The position numbers and the translations under genes were made by a program. The notes under the pieces were generated by a model. The model was not told the origin of the DNA, searched no databases, and saw nothing but the letters and a program-made list of their open reading frames with translations. From Poriferisodalis sp964484385 (GTDB taxonomy: Bacteria; Actinomycetota; Acidimicrobiia; Acidimicrobiales; Poriferisodalaceae): DNA of 19,657 nucleotides. Positions 1-5,317 of this stretch are shown here, in pieces (position 1 is the stretch's first letter; every line of letters starts with the position of its first letter). The stretch is from the NCBI GenBank assembly GCA_964484385.1, contig CAZAFV010000050.1:1-19657 (forward strand). Reading direction: 5' to 3'.

Positions 1-593
1 AAGCCCTTGTCGAACTGCATGCCCACGGTGAATTCGAGGTCGACGCCGAACGTGTTGGATTCCTCCACCGAGATGACGCCGTCCTTGCCGACCTTGTCGA
101 ACGCCTCGGCGAGCGTCTCGCCGATCGTGGTGTCGGCTGAGGAGATCCCGGCGACGCTGGCGATCTTGTCCTTGTCGTCGGAGACGTCGGTCGACATGTC
201 GACCATCTCGTCGACAGCAGCAGCCACAGCGGTCTCGATGCCCCGCTTGAGCTCCATTGGGTTGGCACCGGCGGCCACGTTGCGCAGGCCCTCACGGACC
301 ATGGCCTGGGCCAGCACCGTGGCGGTGGTGGTGCCGTCGCCGGCGACGTCGTTGGTCTTGGTGGCCACTTCCTTGACGAGCTGAGCGCCCATGTTCTCGA
401 ACTGGTCGTCCAGCTCGATCTCGCGGGCGATGCTCACGCCGTCGTTGGTGATCGTGGGTGCCCCGAATGACTTCTCGAGCACGACATTGCGGCCCTTGGG
501 CCCCAGGGTCACCTTGACCGCATCGGCCAGCTTGTTGACGCCAGCTTCGAGGCCACGCCGGGCCTCCTCGCTGAACTTCAGGATCTTGGGCAT
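1..593 (-). CDS. groEL: Chaperonin GroEL (Hsp60), N-terminal part, cut by the window edge
   Basis: GroEL is the 60-kDa ATP-dependent chaperonin that folds proteins inside a double-ring cavity capped by GroES. About 197 N-terminal residues are visible. They begin MPKILKFSEEARRGLEAGVN and include the equatorial motifs TLGPKGRNVVLEKSFG (residues 29-44), TITNDGVSIA (48-57) and the ATP-binding GDGTTT loop (85-90). The reading frame runs off the left end, so the intermediate domain is only begun and most of the apical domain and the C-terminal tail are not seen. The ATG at 593 is the family's usual start and follows an A/G-rich stretch resembling a weak ribosome-binding site. It lies 34 bases downstream of the groES stop, so the two genes almost certainly form one transcript under the CIRCE operator. 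Identification is secure; whether this genome has further groEL copies cannot be told here. Confidence 0.98.
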   Translation of the reverse strand, partial: MPKILKFSEEARRGLEAGVNKLADAVKVTLGPKGRNVVLEKSFGAPTITNDGVSIAREIELDDQFENMGAQLVKEVATKTNDVAGDGTTTATVLAQAMVREGLRNVAAGANPMELKRGIETAVAAAVDEMVDMSTDVSDDKDKIASVAGISSADTTIGETLAEAFDKVGKDGVISVEESNTFGVDLEFTVGMQFDKG

Positions 594-627
594 GTGTTTG
601 TTCTCTTTCCCCTCGGCGCGCTCAGCG

Positions 628-918
628 TCAGGCCACGATGGCCAGGACGTCGCGGGCGCTCAGGATGAGCAGGTCATCGACGGCCACGGTGATCTCGGTG
701 CCGCCGTACTTGCTGTAGACGACGGTGTCACCGACGCCGACATCCATCTGGATGATCTCGCCCGACTGGTCGGAACGCTTGCCGGGGCCGACCGCAAGTA
801 CCTCGCCCTGCTGGGGCTTTTCCTTGGCGGTGTCGGGGATGACCAGGCCGCTGGCGGTGGTTTCCTCCGCGTCGCTCGGACGCACGACGATGCGGTCCTC
901 AAGTGGCTTCAGGTTCAT
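628..918 (-). CDS. groES: Co-chaperonin GroES (Hsp10)
   Basis: GroES forms the heptameric lid of the GroEL folding chamber in the cytoplasm. The 96-residue protein starts MNLKPLEDRIVV, contains the mobile-loop region that contacts GroEL (about residues 17-33, ending in ASGLVIPDTAKEKPQQGEV) and the C-terminal beta-strand pattern GDTVVYSKYGGTEI. Its length is normal for the family. The frame extends upstream to an ATG at 984, but the start at 918 is chosen because it matches the conserved N-terminus and follows a perfect AGGAGG sequence (930-935) 11 bases upstream; the extension would also begin just short of the CIRCE operator. It is the first gene of a groES-groEL unit. Confidence 0.97.
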   Translation of the reverse strand: MNLKPLEDRIVVRPSDAEETTASGLVIPDTAKEKPQQGEVLAVGPGKRSDQSGEIIQMDVGVGDTVVYSKYGGTEITVAVDDLLILSARDVLAIVA

Positions 919-929
919 GGTCGGCAGTG

Positions 930-935
930 CCTCCT
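930..935 (-). promoter_or_regulatory. Ribosome-binding site of groES
   Basis: A perfect AGGAGG on the minus strand lies 11 bases before the ATG at 918. It decides the groES start against the upstream in-frame ATG at 984. Confidence 0.85.
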
Positions 936-984
936 GTGGCGCTGTGCCCTGTCTGGGGCGTGTCATGGAACTGCCCGGCGGCAC

Positions 985-1011
985 TTAGCACTCTCACCGG
1001 GCGAGTGCTAA
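985..1011 (-). promoter_or_regulatory. CIRCE operator (HrcA binding site) of groES-groEL
   Basis: TTAGCACTC, nine bases, then GAGTGCTAA: an exact match to the CIRCE consensus with the canonical 9-base spacer. CIRCE is the operator of the heat-shock repressor HrcA, which represses groESL until heat stress inactivates it. The site lies 67 bases upstream of the groES start and abuts a plausible -10 element, where a repressor would block RNA polymerase. The hrcA gene itself is not in the window. Confidence 0.97.
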
Positions 1012-1039
1012 CGATACGAGCACACGTGAGCGGCCACAA
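1011..1039 (-). promoter_or_regulatory. Putative groESL promoter
   Basis: On the minus strand TTGTGG (1034-1039) and TATCGT (1011-1016) are separated by exactly 17 bases. They match 3/6 and 4/6 positions of the sigma-70-type consensus. The -10 box touches the upstream edge of CIRCE, the usual arrangement for HrcA-regulated promoters. No transcription start is known, so this is a prediction. Confidence 0.5.
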
Positions 1040-1057
1040 CCTCGCCGCGCCCCGATC

Positions 1058-1089
1058 CGGGCTCGCATTCTTGGCCACGAACGAGCCCG
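1058..1089 (-). terminator. Stem-loop after tsaD, candidate terminator
   Basis: CGGGCTCG (1058-1065) and CGAGCCCG (1082-1089) form a perfect 8-bp stem with a 16-base loop, starting 7 bases past the tsaD stop and before the groESL promoter. There is no U-run after the stem, so classical intrinsic termination is unproven; U-less hairpin terminators have been proposed in high-GC actinobacteria. Confidence 0.45.
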
Positions 1090-1096
1090 CCGCGGC

Positions 1097-2104
1097 TTAG
1101 TTGAGGAAGTCGATGCGCAGGTTGGGATCGGCGCCGCCGTCGAGGGCGGAAGGGCCGTCGCTGGCCAGGCGGTACCAAGCCGTCGCGGCGATCATTGCGG
1201 CGTTGTCGGTGCACATGGCCCGGCTAGGCAGGTAGGCGTTGATGCCGTCTTCCATGCAGATGTCGAGCGTTCGCTCCCGCAGCGCGCTGTTGGCCGCCAC
1301 GCCGCCGGCCAGGCAGATGCCCGCTGCGGAGATCTCGCGGGCCGCCTTGCGGGCTTTGTGGGTGAGCACGTCGGTCACGCAGGCCTGGAACGACGCCGCA
1401 ACGTCGGCGGTGGCGACCTCGGGGTGGGCTCGAACCCAGTTGATGACCGCCGTCTTGATGCCCGAGAACGAGAAGTCGTAGCCGTCGTCGAGCATGGCCC
1501 TGGTGAGCGGGACCGCGGTGGGATCGCCCTCGGACGCCAGCCGGTCGATGACGGGACCGCCTGGGTAACCGAGCCCCAGGTAGCGGGCCACCTTGTCGAA
1601 GGCCTCCCCGGCGGCATCGTCACGGGTGGCACCCAGCAGGCGGTAGCGGCCGTGGCCCTCGAACGAGATCAGCATCGTGTGTCCGCCCGAGACCAGCAGG
1701 GTGACCAGCGGGAACTGCACTTCGGCGTCGTGCTCATCGAGCAGCGCCGCGTACAGGTGGGCTTCGTGGTGGTTGATGCCGATGTAGGGAACATCCCACA
1801 CGAGCGCCAGCGCCTTGGCAGCGGCCACCCCCACCAGCAGGCTGCCCACCAATCCGGGACCGCAGGTTGCCGCCACGACGTCGATGTCGTTGTCGGCAGC
1901 GCCGGCCTCCACGAGCGCCTCGGCCACGACAGGCGTGATGAGGGCTTCGTGGGCCCGGCCAGCGATCTCGGGAACCACGCCGCCGTAGCGGGCATGGAGA
2001 TCCACCTGGCTGCTGACGATGCTGGAGCGCACGTCGCGGCCGTCGTCCACGACCGCTGCCGCCGTCTCGTCGCAGGAAGTCTCGATGCCGAGGACGGTCG
2101 TCAT
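1097..2104 (-). CDS. tsaD: tRNA N6-threonylcarbamoyladenosine transferase subunit TsaD
   Basis: TsaD is the catalytic subunit that transfers the threonylcarbamoyl group from TC-AMP to A37 of ANN-decoding tRNAs, working with TsaB and TsaE. The 335-residue protein has the ASKHA-fold signature GIETSCDETAAAVV near the N-terminus. The metal-binding His-Glu-Ala-His motif supplies His112 and His116, and the third ligand is Asp300 in CTDNAAM, matching the E. coli pattern. LVSGGHT (138-143) and LAGGVAANSALR (265-276) are the glycine-rich nucleotide-site segments. The frame is open far upstream, but the ATG at 2104 gives the family N-terminus and overlaps the rimI stop by 4 bases (ATGA), implying translational coupling. 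tsaE, tsaB and rimI lie immediately upstream; tsaC, which makes TC-AMP, is not in the window. Confidence 0.97.
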   Translation of the reverse strand: MTTVLGIETSCDETAAAVVDDGRDVRSSIVSSQVDLHARYGGVVPEIAGRAHEALITPVVAEALVEAGAADNDIDVVAATCGPGLVGSLLVGVAAAKALALVWDVPYIGINHHEAHLYAALLDEHDAEVQFPLVTLLVSGGHTMLISFEGHGRYRLLGATRDDAAGEAFDKVARYLGLGYPGGPVIDRLASEGDPTAVPLTRAMLDDGYDFSFSGIKTAVINWVRAHPEVATADVAASFQACVTDVLTHKARKAAREISAAGICLAGGVAANSALRERTLDICMEDGINAYLPSRAMCTDNAAMIAATAWYRLASDGPSALDGGADPNLRIDFLN

Positions 2105-2769
2105 TGCACCCCCATGCTGGCCGCAATGCCATCCAACCGTGTGCCGTGCTCGTCGCTGCCGATGTCGTGGCACCACATCACCAATGCGTCCTCTCGCTTT
2201 CCGCCAGGGCCACCCCGGTAATAGTTCTTGCGGCTGCCGACGGGCGCATAGCCAAACCAGCGGTAGAGGCGCTGGGCCGCAGTGTTGGAGGAACGCACCT
2301 CCAGCGTCAGCGCTTCCAGCCCATCGATGCGTCGGGCCTCGCGGTGCAGCTCCAGCATCAGCCGTGCACCCACCCGGTGACCCTGGCAGCCCGGATGCAC
2401 CGCCACAGAGGTGATGTGCCCCTCGCCGGCCACGATCATGAAGCCGCCATAGCCGATGACGCCGGCGGGTCGGCCGTCTGGGCCCGGCGTGCAGGCCACG
2501 CGGTACACCCGCTCGCCGCCCCGCTGCAATTCGTCCAGGTACAGGGCCATCGACCAAGGCCTCGGGTACACCAGCTTGTCGATGCGGCGGATCTCGCGCA
2601 GATGCTTGCGGCGCATCGGCACGATGATCGGCGCCGGGGCCGTGCGCGAATTGGCGGAACTTGCTGTTGCGTCACCCTGTGCTTCCCGCTCTGGCTCCCC
2701 GTCTCCAATCGATTCGGGCTCGCGGGCCGCTCGGGCCTGGGGCTCAGCCTCTGTGGGTGCGGCCGGCAT
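2101..2769 (-). CDS. rimI: Ribosomal protein S18-alanine N-acetyltransferase-like GNAT enzyme (RimI)
   Basis: RimI acetylates the N-terminal alanine of ribosomal protein S18 and possibly other proteins, using acetyl-CoA. The 222-residue product has a GNAT domain from about residue 47 to 202. The acetyl-CoA pyrophosphate loop is VHPGCQGHRVGARL (residues 124-137, core QGHRVG) and the C-terminal family motif is SSNTAAQRLYRWFGY (160-174). The gene sits between tsaB and tsaD, the usual actinobacterial place. The first ~46 residues (rich in Ala, Glu, Pro, Arg) are not part of the family. The underlying DNA matches a repeat also found in nnr (see repeat entries), so they look like an insertion. The ATG at 2769 lies 2 bases past the tsaB stop with a GGGAG about 10 bases upstream. 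The next methionine, Met52, would also remove most of the extension, so the true start is somewhat uncertain. Confidence 0.9.
   Translation of the reverse strand: MPAAPTEAEPQARAAREPESIGDGEPEREAQGDATASSANSRTAPAPIIVPMRRKHLREIRRIDKLVYPRPWSMALYLDELQRGGERVYRVACTPGPDGRPAGVIGYGGFMIVAGEGHITSVAVHPGCQGHRVGARLMLELHREARRIDGLEALTLEVRSSNTAAQRLYRWFGYAPVGSRKNYYRGGPGGKREDALVMWCHDIGSDEHGTRLDGIAASMGVQ
2644..2752. repeat. Dispersed ~107-bp repeat, copy 1 (inside the 5' end of rimI)
   Basis: This segment aligns over its whole length with 6488-6593 in nnr. Shared blocks in the same order on the plus strand are GCGCG[AG]ATTGG at one end, TTCCCGCTCT, CTC[GA]CGGGCCGCTC[GA]GGCC and GGCTCAGCCTCT at the other end, with small gaps between. 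The copies are 109 and 106 bp. Here it is translated as the low-complexity N-terminal extension of RimI. Confidence 0.75.
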
Positions 2770-2771
2770 GG

Positions 2772-3470
2772 TCACGATCGCTCCCGCTGCTGCCAGTTGA
2801 TGCGGGCGTCGGGGGCGCGCAGGTACATCGGCGCGATCTCGGACGGGCTCACGAACTCCTCGCGCAGCGCTCGGGCGTGCGCCAGCTCCACCAGCGCCCC
2901 GGCATTGGGATGGCGCAGCCCCTCGCGGCCGATCTCCGCTCCCCGAACGTTGCCCAGCACCTCCGCGTATCTGTCGGCACCGTCGCCGACGATCAGCGTT
3001 TCCGCGCCCGTTGCCATCAGCTGCGCAGCGACGTCGGCGGGCTGATCGACGGCCGGCGGGCTCATGAGCTGGATGCCCCCAGGCGCCCGGCGGTAGGTGG
3101 CGTAGAAGATCTCTCCCCGGCGAGCGTCGACGGTGGAGACGATGAGCCGATCGCTGAAGCGTGCCGGGAACGCCGTGAGGTCGAGGCTGGAGACGCCGAT
3201 CATCGGAACCCGGCAGGCATGTGCGATGGATTTCGCGGTCGCCAAGCCCACCCGCAAGCCGGTGAACAGGCCCGGGCCGACATCGACAGCCACCAGGCCG
3301 ATCTGCGACAGCTTCATCTGCGCCTGCTCGCACAGGAACTGGATCGCCGGCACGAGCGTCTCGGCGTGGCGCCGGTCGCGGGTGGTGTGGAACGAAGCGA
3401 TGATGCCCTCGTGCCCGCCGATGGCGACGCCGACCTGCGGCGTCGCTGTCTCGATGCCGAGTACTAGCAC
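2772..3470 (-). CDS. tsaB: tRNA threonylcarbamoyladenosine biosynthesis protein TsaB
   Basis: TsaB is the non-catalytic ASKHA-fold partner of TsaD; the TsaBD dimer with TsaE makes t6A37 in tRNA. The 232-residue protein begins MLVLGIETATPQVGVAI and carries the typical VDVGPGLFTGLRVGLATAK segment (residues 63-81). There follow GVSSLDLTA (92-100) and the VDARRGEIFYA stretch (114-124), all at normal family positions. The start is the GTG at 3470, which follows a GGAGG (3478-3482) with an ideal 7-base gap. Both the start and the ribosome-binding site lie inside the first unit of a 32-bp tandem repeat, so tsaB initiation is embedded in that array. The stop is 2 bases from the rimI ATG. Confidence 0.95.
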   Translation of the reverse strand: MLVLGIETATPQVGVAIGGHEGIIASFHTTRDRRHAETLVPAIQFLCEQAQMKLSQIGLVAVDVGPGLFTGLRVGLATAKSIAHACRVPMIGVSSLDLTAFPARFSDRLIVSTVDARRGEIFYATYRRAPGGIQLMSPPAVDQPADVAAQLMATGAETLIVGDGADRYAEVLGNVRGAEIGREGLRHPNAGALVELAHARALREEFVSPSEIAPMYLRAPDARINWQQRERS

Positions 3471-3556
3471 TGCGCTGCCTCCGCGCAGTCGTGTACTAGC
3501 ACTGCGCTGCCTCCGCGCAGTCGTGTACTAGCACTGCGCTGCCTCCGCGCAGTGGT
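3461..3556 (-). repeat. Three tandem 32-bp hairpin units carrying the tsaB ribosome-binding site and start
   Basis: Units lie at 3461-3492, 3493-3524 and 3525-3556. The first two are identical and the third differs by one base. A degenerate partial continuation (3557-3566, 8 of 10 bases) overlaps the tsaE stop. Each unit contains the inverted repeat ACTGCGC-TGCCTCC-GCGCAGT (7-bp stem, 7-base loop). On the minus strand the loop holds GGAGG and is followed 7 bases later by GTG, then C and TAG. Each upstream GTG opens a 12-codon ORF (MLVHDCAEAAQC for the 3464-3502 and 3496-3534 copies; MLVHHCAEAAQC-like for 3528-3566). Its stop falls just after the next GTG, so consecutive ORFs overlap by 7 bases and the last overlaps tsaB. 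The unit length is not a multiple of three. Confidence 0.95.
3478..3482 (-). promoter_or_regulatory. Ribosome-binding site of tsaB, within the repeat hairpin loop
   Basis: GGAGG on the minus strand is 7 bases before the GTG start at 3470. It sits in the loop and stem edge of the 7-bp hairpin of the first repeat unit, and identical copies occur 32 and 64 bases upstream. Confidence 0.8.
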
Positions 3557-3559
3557 GAA

Positions 3560-4063
3560 CTAACACGGCGGTACCGGGGAGCTGTCGGCGAAGTGCCACG
3601 CTGCTGCGAGCGAGTCGGCGCGGTCGTGCCAGCTCGGGCCGACGAGGTCGGCCTCGAAGATGCGAATGTCGGGCGATTCCCCGGGGTCGGCCAGCCGGAT
3701 GCGCACCTGCAGGAAATCGCGTGGCAGCTCGCCGATCACCACCTCGCCCCACTCCACGCACACCACCGCATCGTCGTCGAGCAGCTCGGGCAGGTCCAAG
3801 TCGAGCACCTCGCCGAGGTTCTCCAACCGGTACACGTCGAGATGATGCAATCGAATGCGGCCCTGGTAGCTCTGCGCCAGCGTGAATGTGGGGCTGGTCA
3901 CCGGCTCAACGACCCCGAGAGCCGCCGCCAGCCCCTGCGTGAACACCGTCTTGCCAGCGCCCAGGTCGCCCGACAGCAGCAGCACATCGCCAGGGCGCAA
4001 GAGCGGGGCCAGCGCCGCCGCGACAGCTCGCGTCCCGTCGGCGCTCGTGGTGCGGAACCGCAT
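3560..4063 (-). CDS. tsaE: tRNA threonylcarbamoyladenosine biosynthesis ATPase TsaE
   Basis: TsaE is the P-loop ATPase that drives turnover of the TsaBD complex in t6A synthesis. The 167-residue protein has the Walker A motif GDLGAGKT (residues 32-39), followed by TSPTFTL (57-63). The family strand-loop is LHHLDVYRL (72-80) and VEWGE (103-107) supplies the conserved Glu-Trp-Gly-Glu segment. Length is close to the family norm with a slightly long C-terminus. ATG at 4063 is the natural start, 12 bases after the alr stop; no strong Shine-Dalgarno is visible, so translation may depend on readthrough from alr. Its stop context, GTGTTAG, mirrors the GTGCTAG junctions in the adjacent repeat array. 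Confidence 0.95.
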   Translation of the reverse strand: MRFRTTSADGTRAVAAALAPLLRPGDVLLLSGDLGAGKTVFTQGLAAALGVVEPVTSPTFTLAQSYQGRIRLHHLDVYRLENLGEVLDLDLPELLDDDAVVCVEWGEVVIGELPRDFLQVRIRLADPGESPDIRIFEADLVGPSWHDRADSLAAAWHFADSSPVPPC

Positions 4064-4075
4064 AACGGAGCTTGT

Positions 4076-5317
4076 CTAGCGTGCTGAGCCGCAGCCCAGC
4101 GCCTCTGCCCGGCGGTAGACGCGAGGGACGCGCAGCGAGATTCCGGTGAGCACTTCGTAGGGGCTGCGACCGGACCAATCGGCCAGATCGGTGATGGTGA
4201 CACGCTCGTCGCCCTGCCGGCCGACGAGAGTGACCCGGTCGCCGTTGTAGGCGCTGCCATCACCGATGTTGACCATCGTCTGATCCATGCAGACATGGCC
4301 CACCACGGGGTGCGGCGCACCGTCGATGAGTACGTTTGCCGGTCCCTGCGCCGGTCCCTGCTGCGGACCCGTGCCCAGAGAACGGGCGTAGCCGTCGGCG
4401 TACCCCACGGGCAGGGTGATCACCCGGGTCTGGCGGTCTGCGGTCCACGTGCTGCCGTAACCGACGGATGCTCCGCTCGGCACCACCTTGAAATAGACGA
4501 CCTCGCTGTGCCAGCTCAGCACCGGTTCGGTCGGCAGGGCGGCTGCGATCTCGGGTTTGGGAGCCACGCCGTACAGCACGATGCCCGGGCGGACACGGTC
4601 GAGGTGGGCTTCGGGCAGGCGGGCAATGGCCGCGGACGCCGCCATGTGCCGGACGGGCGTGGGCAGCGAACGGCGTTCGTAGAAGCCCAGTGCCTCGCTG
4701 AACCGATCGAGCTGCCTGCGCGCATCGGACAGATCACCGCTGTCAGCGTTGGCGAAGTGGCTGAACACGCCCTCGACGCGGACCGAGCGGCAGCGGAGCG
4801 ATTCAGCGAACAGCCCCTCGGCGTTGTAGTGGTGAACGCCGATGCGCTCCATGCCGGTGTCGATCTTGAGATGCGCCCGTGCGGTGGTGCCTGCAGCCAC
4901 GGCTGCTTCGTCGATCTGGCGGAGCTTGTCGATCGACGGCGCCGTGAGGATCAGGTCGTAGGCAAGGAAGAGGGGAATCTGGCGCTCGACCGCGCCGCCG
5001 AGGACATGGATGTCGATGGTCAATCCGGCATTGCGCAGTGCCAGCGCTTCCTCGACATAGGCGACGCTCACGCACGACACCCCGGCAGCCTGCAGCGCCA
5101 GGCCGATCTGCGCGATGCCGTGGCCGTAGGCGTTGGCTTTGACCACCGGCACCACTTCGGCCCCGCCGACATGTCGGCGGATCGCTGTCAGGTTGCGGTC
5201 GAGCGCGTCGAGATCAATGTCGCACCAAGTCGGACGCATCTGCGATGCGTCCGTCCCGGACAGCCGCAGCTCGGATGCGTCGGACGCCGGCAACCGCATC
5301 TCCGATACGTCGGTCAT
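4076..5317 (-). CDS. alr: Alanine racemase
   Basis: Alr is a pyridoxal-phosphate enzyme interconverting L- and D-alanine, supplying D-Ala for peptidoglycan. In the 413-residue protein the PLP lysine is Lys60 in VVKANAYGHG. The second catalytic base is Tyr287 in VGYGSTW. LKIDTGMERIG (150-160) and the C-terminal-barrel RVRPGIVLYG (241-250) are also present. The family core starts at RPTWCDIDLDAL (28-39). The first ~27 residues are an extra segment of three imperfect 10-residue repeats around DASELRL, encoded by 30-bp DNA repeats. The ATG at 5317 overlaps the nnr stop (ATGA); an internal ATG at 5239 would give a normal-length enzyme without the repeats, so the start is the main uncertainty. Confidence 0.95.
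   Translation of the reverse strand: MTDVSEMRLPASDASELRLSGTDASQMRPTWCDIDLDALDRNLTAIRRHVGGAEVVPVVKANAYGHGIAQIGLALQAAGVSCVSVAYVEEALALRNAGLTIDIHVLGGAVERQIPLFLAYDLILTAPSIDKLRQIDEAAVAAGTTARAHLKIDTGMERIGVHHYNAEGLFAESLRCRSVRVEGVFSHFANADSGDLSDARRQLDRFSEALGFYERRSLPTPVRHMAASAAIARLPEAHLDRVRPGIVLYGVAPKPEIAAALPTEPVLSWHSEVVYFKVVPSGASVGYGSTWTADRQTRVITLPVGYADGYARSLGTGPQQGPAQGPANVLIDGAPHPVVGHVCMDQTMVNIGDGSAYNGDRVTLVGRQGDERVTITDLADWSGRSPYEVLTGISLRVPRVYRRAEALGCGSAR
5228..5315 (-). repeat. Three imperfect 30-bp repeats at the 5' end of alr
   Basis: The sequence encodes D-V-S-E-M-R-L-P-A-S, D-A-S-E-L-R-L-S-G-T and D-A-S-Q-M-R-P-T in tandem, just before the conserved Alr core. The DNA units share GA[CT]G[CT]ATC-type blocks with substitutions mostly preserving the Asp-Ala-Ser and Met/Leu-Arg pattern. 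Confidence 0.75.

Noticed and set aside
628..984. Longer GroES starting at 984
   Set aside because: The extra 22 residues are not in the family, and a perfect Shine-Dalgarno points to the ATG at 918.
2101..3333. 410-codon frame as a possible TsaB-RimI fusion
   Set aside because: The upstream part is out of frame with tsaB and reads as an arginine-rich shadow. tsaB has its own stop 2 bases before the rimI ATG.
3461..3556. CRISPR-like array from three 32-bp repeats
   Set aside because: The units are directly adjacent with no spacers, and they contain the tsaB start.
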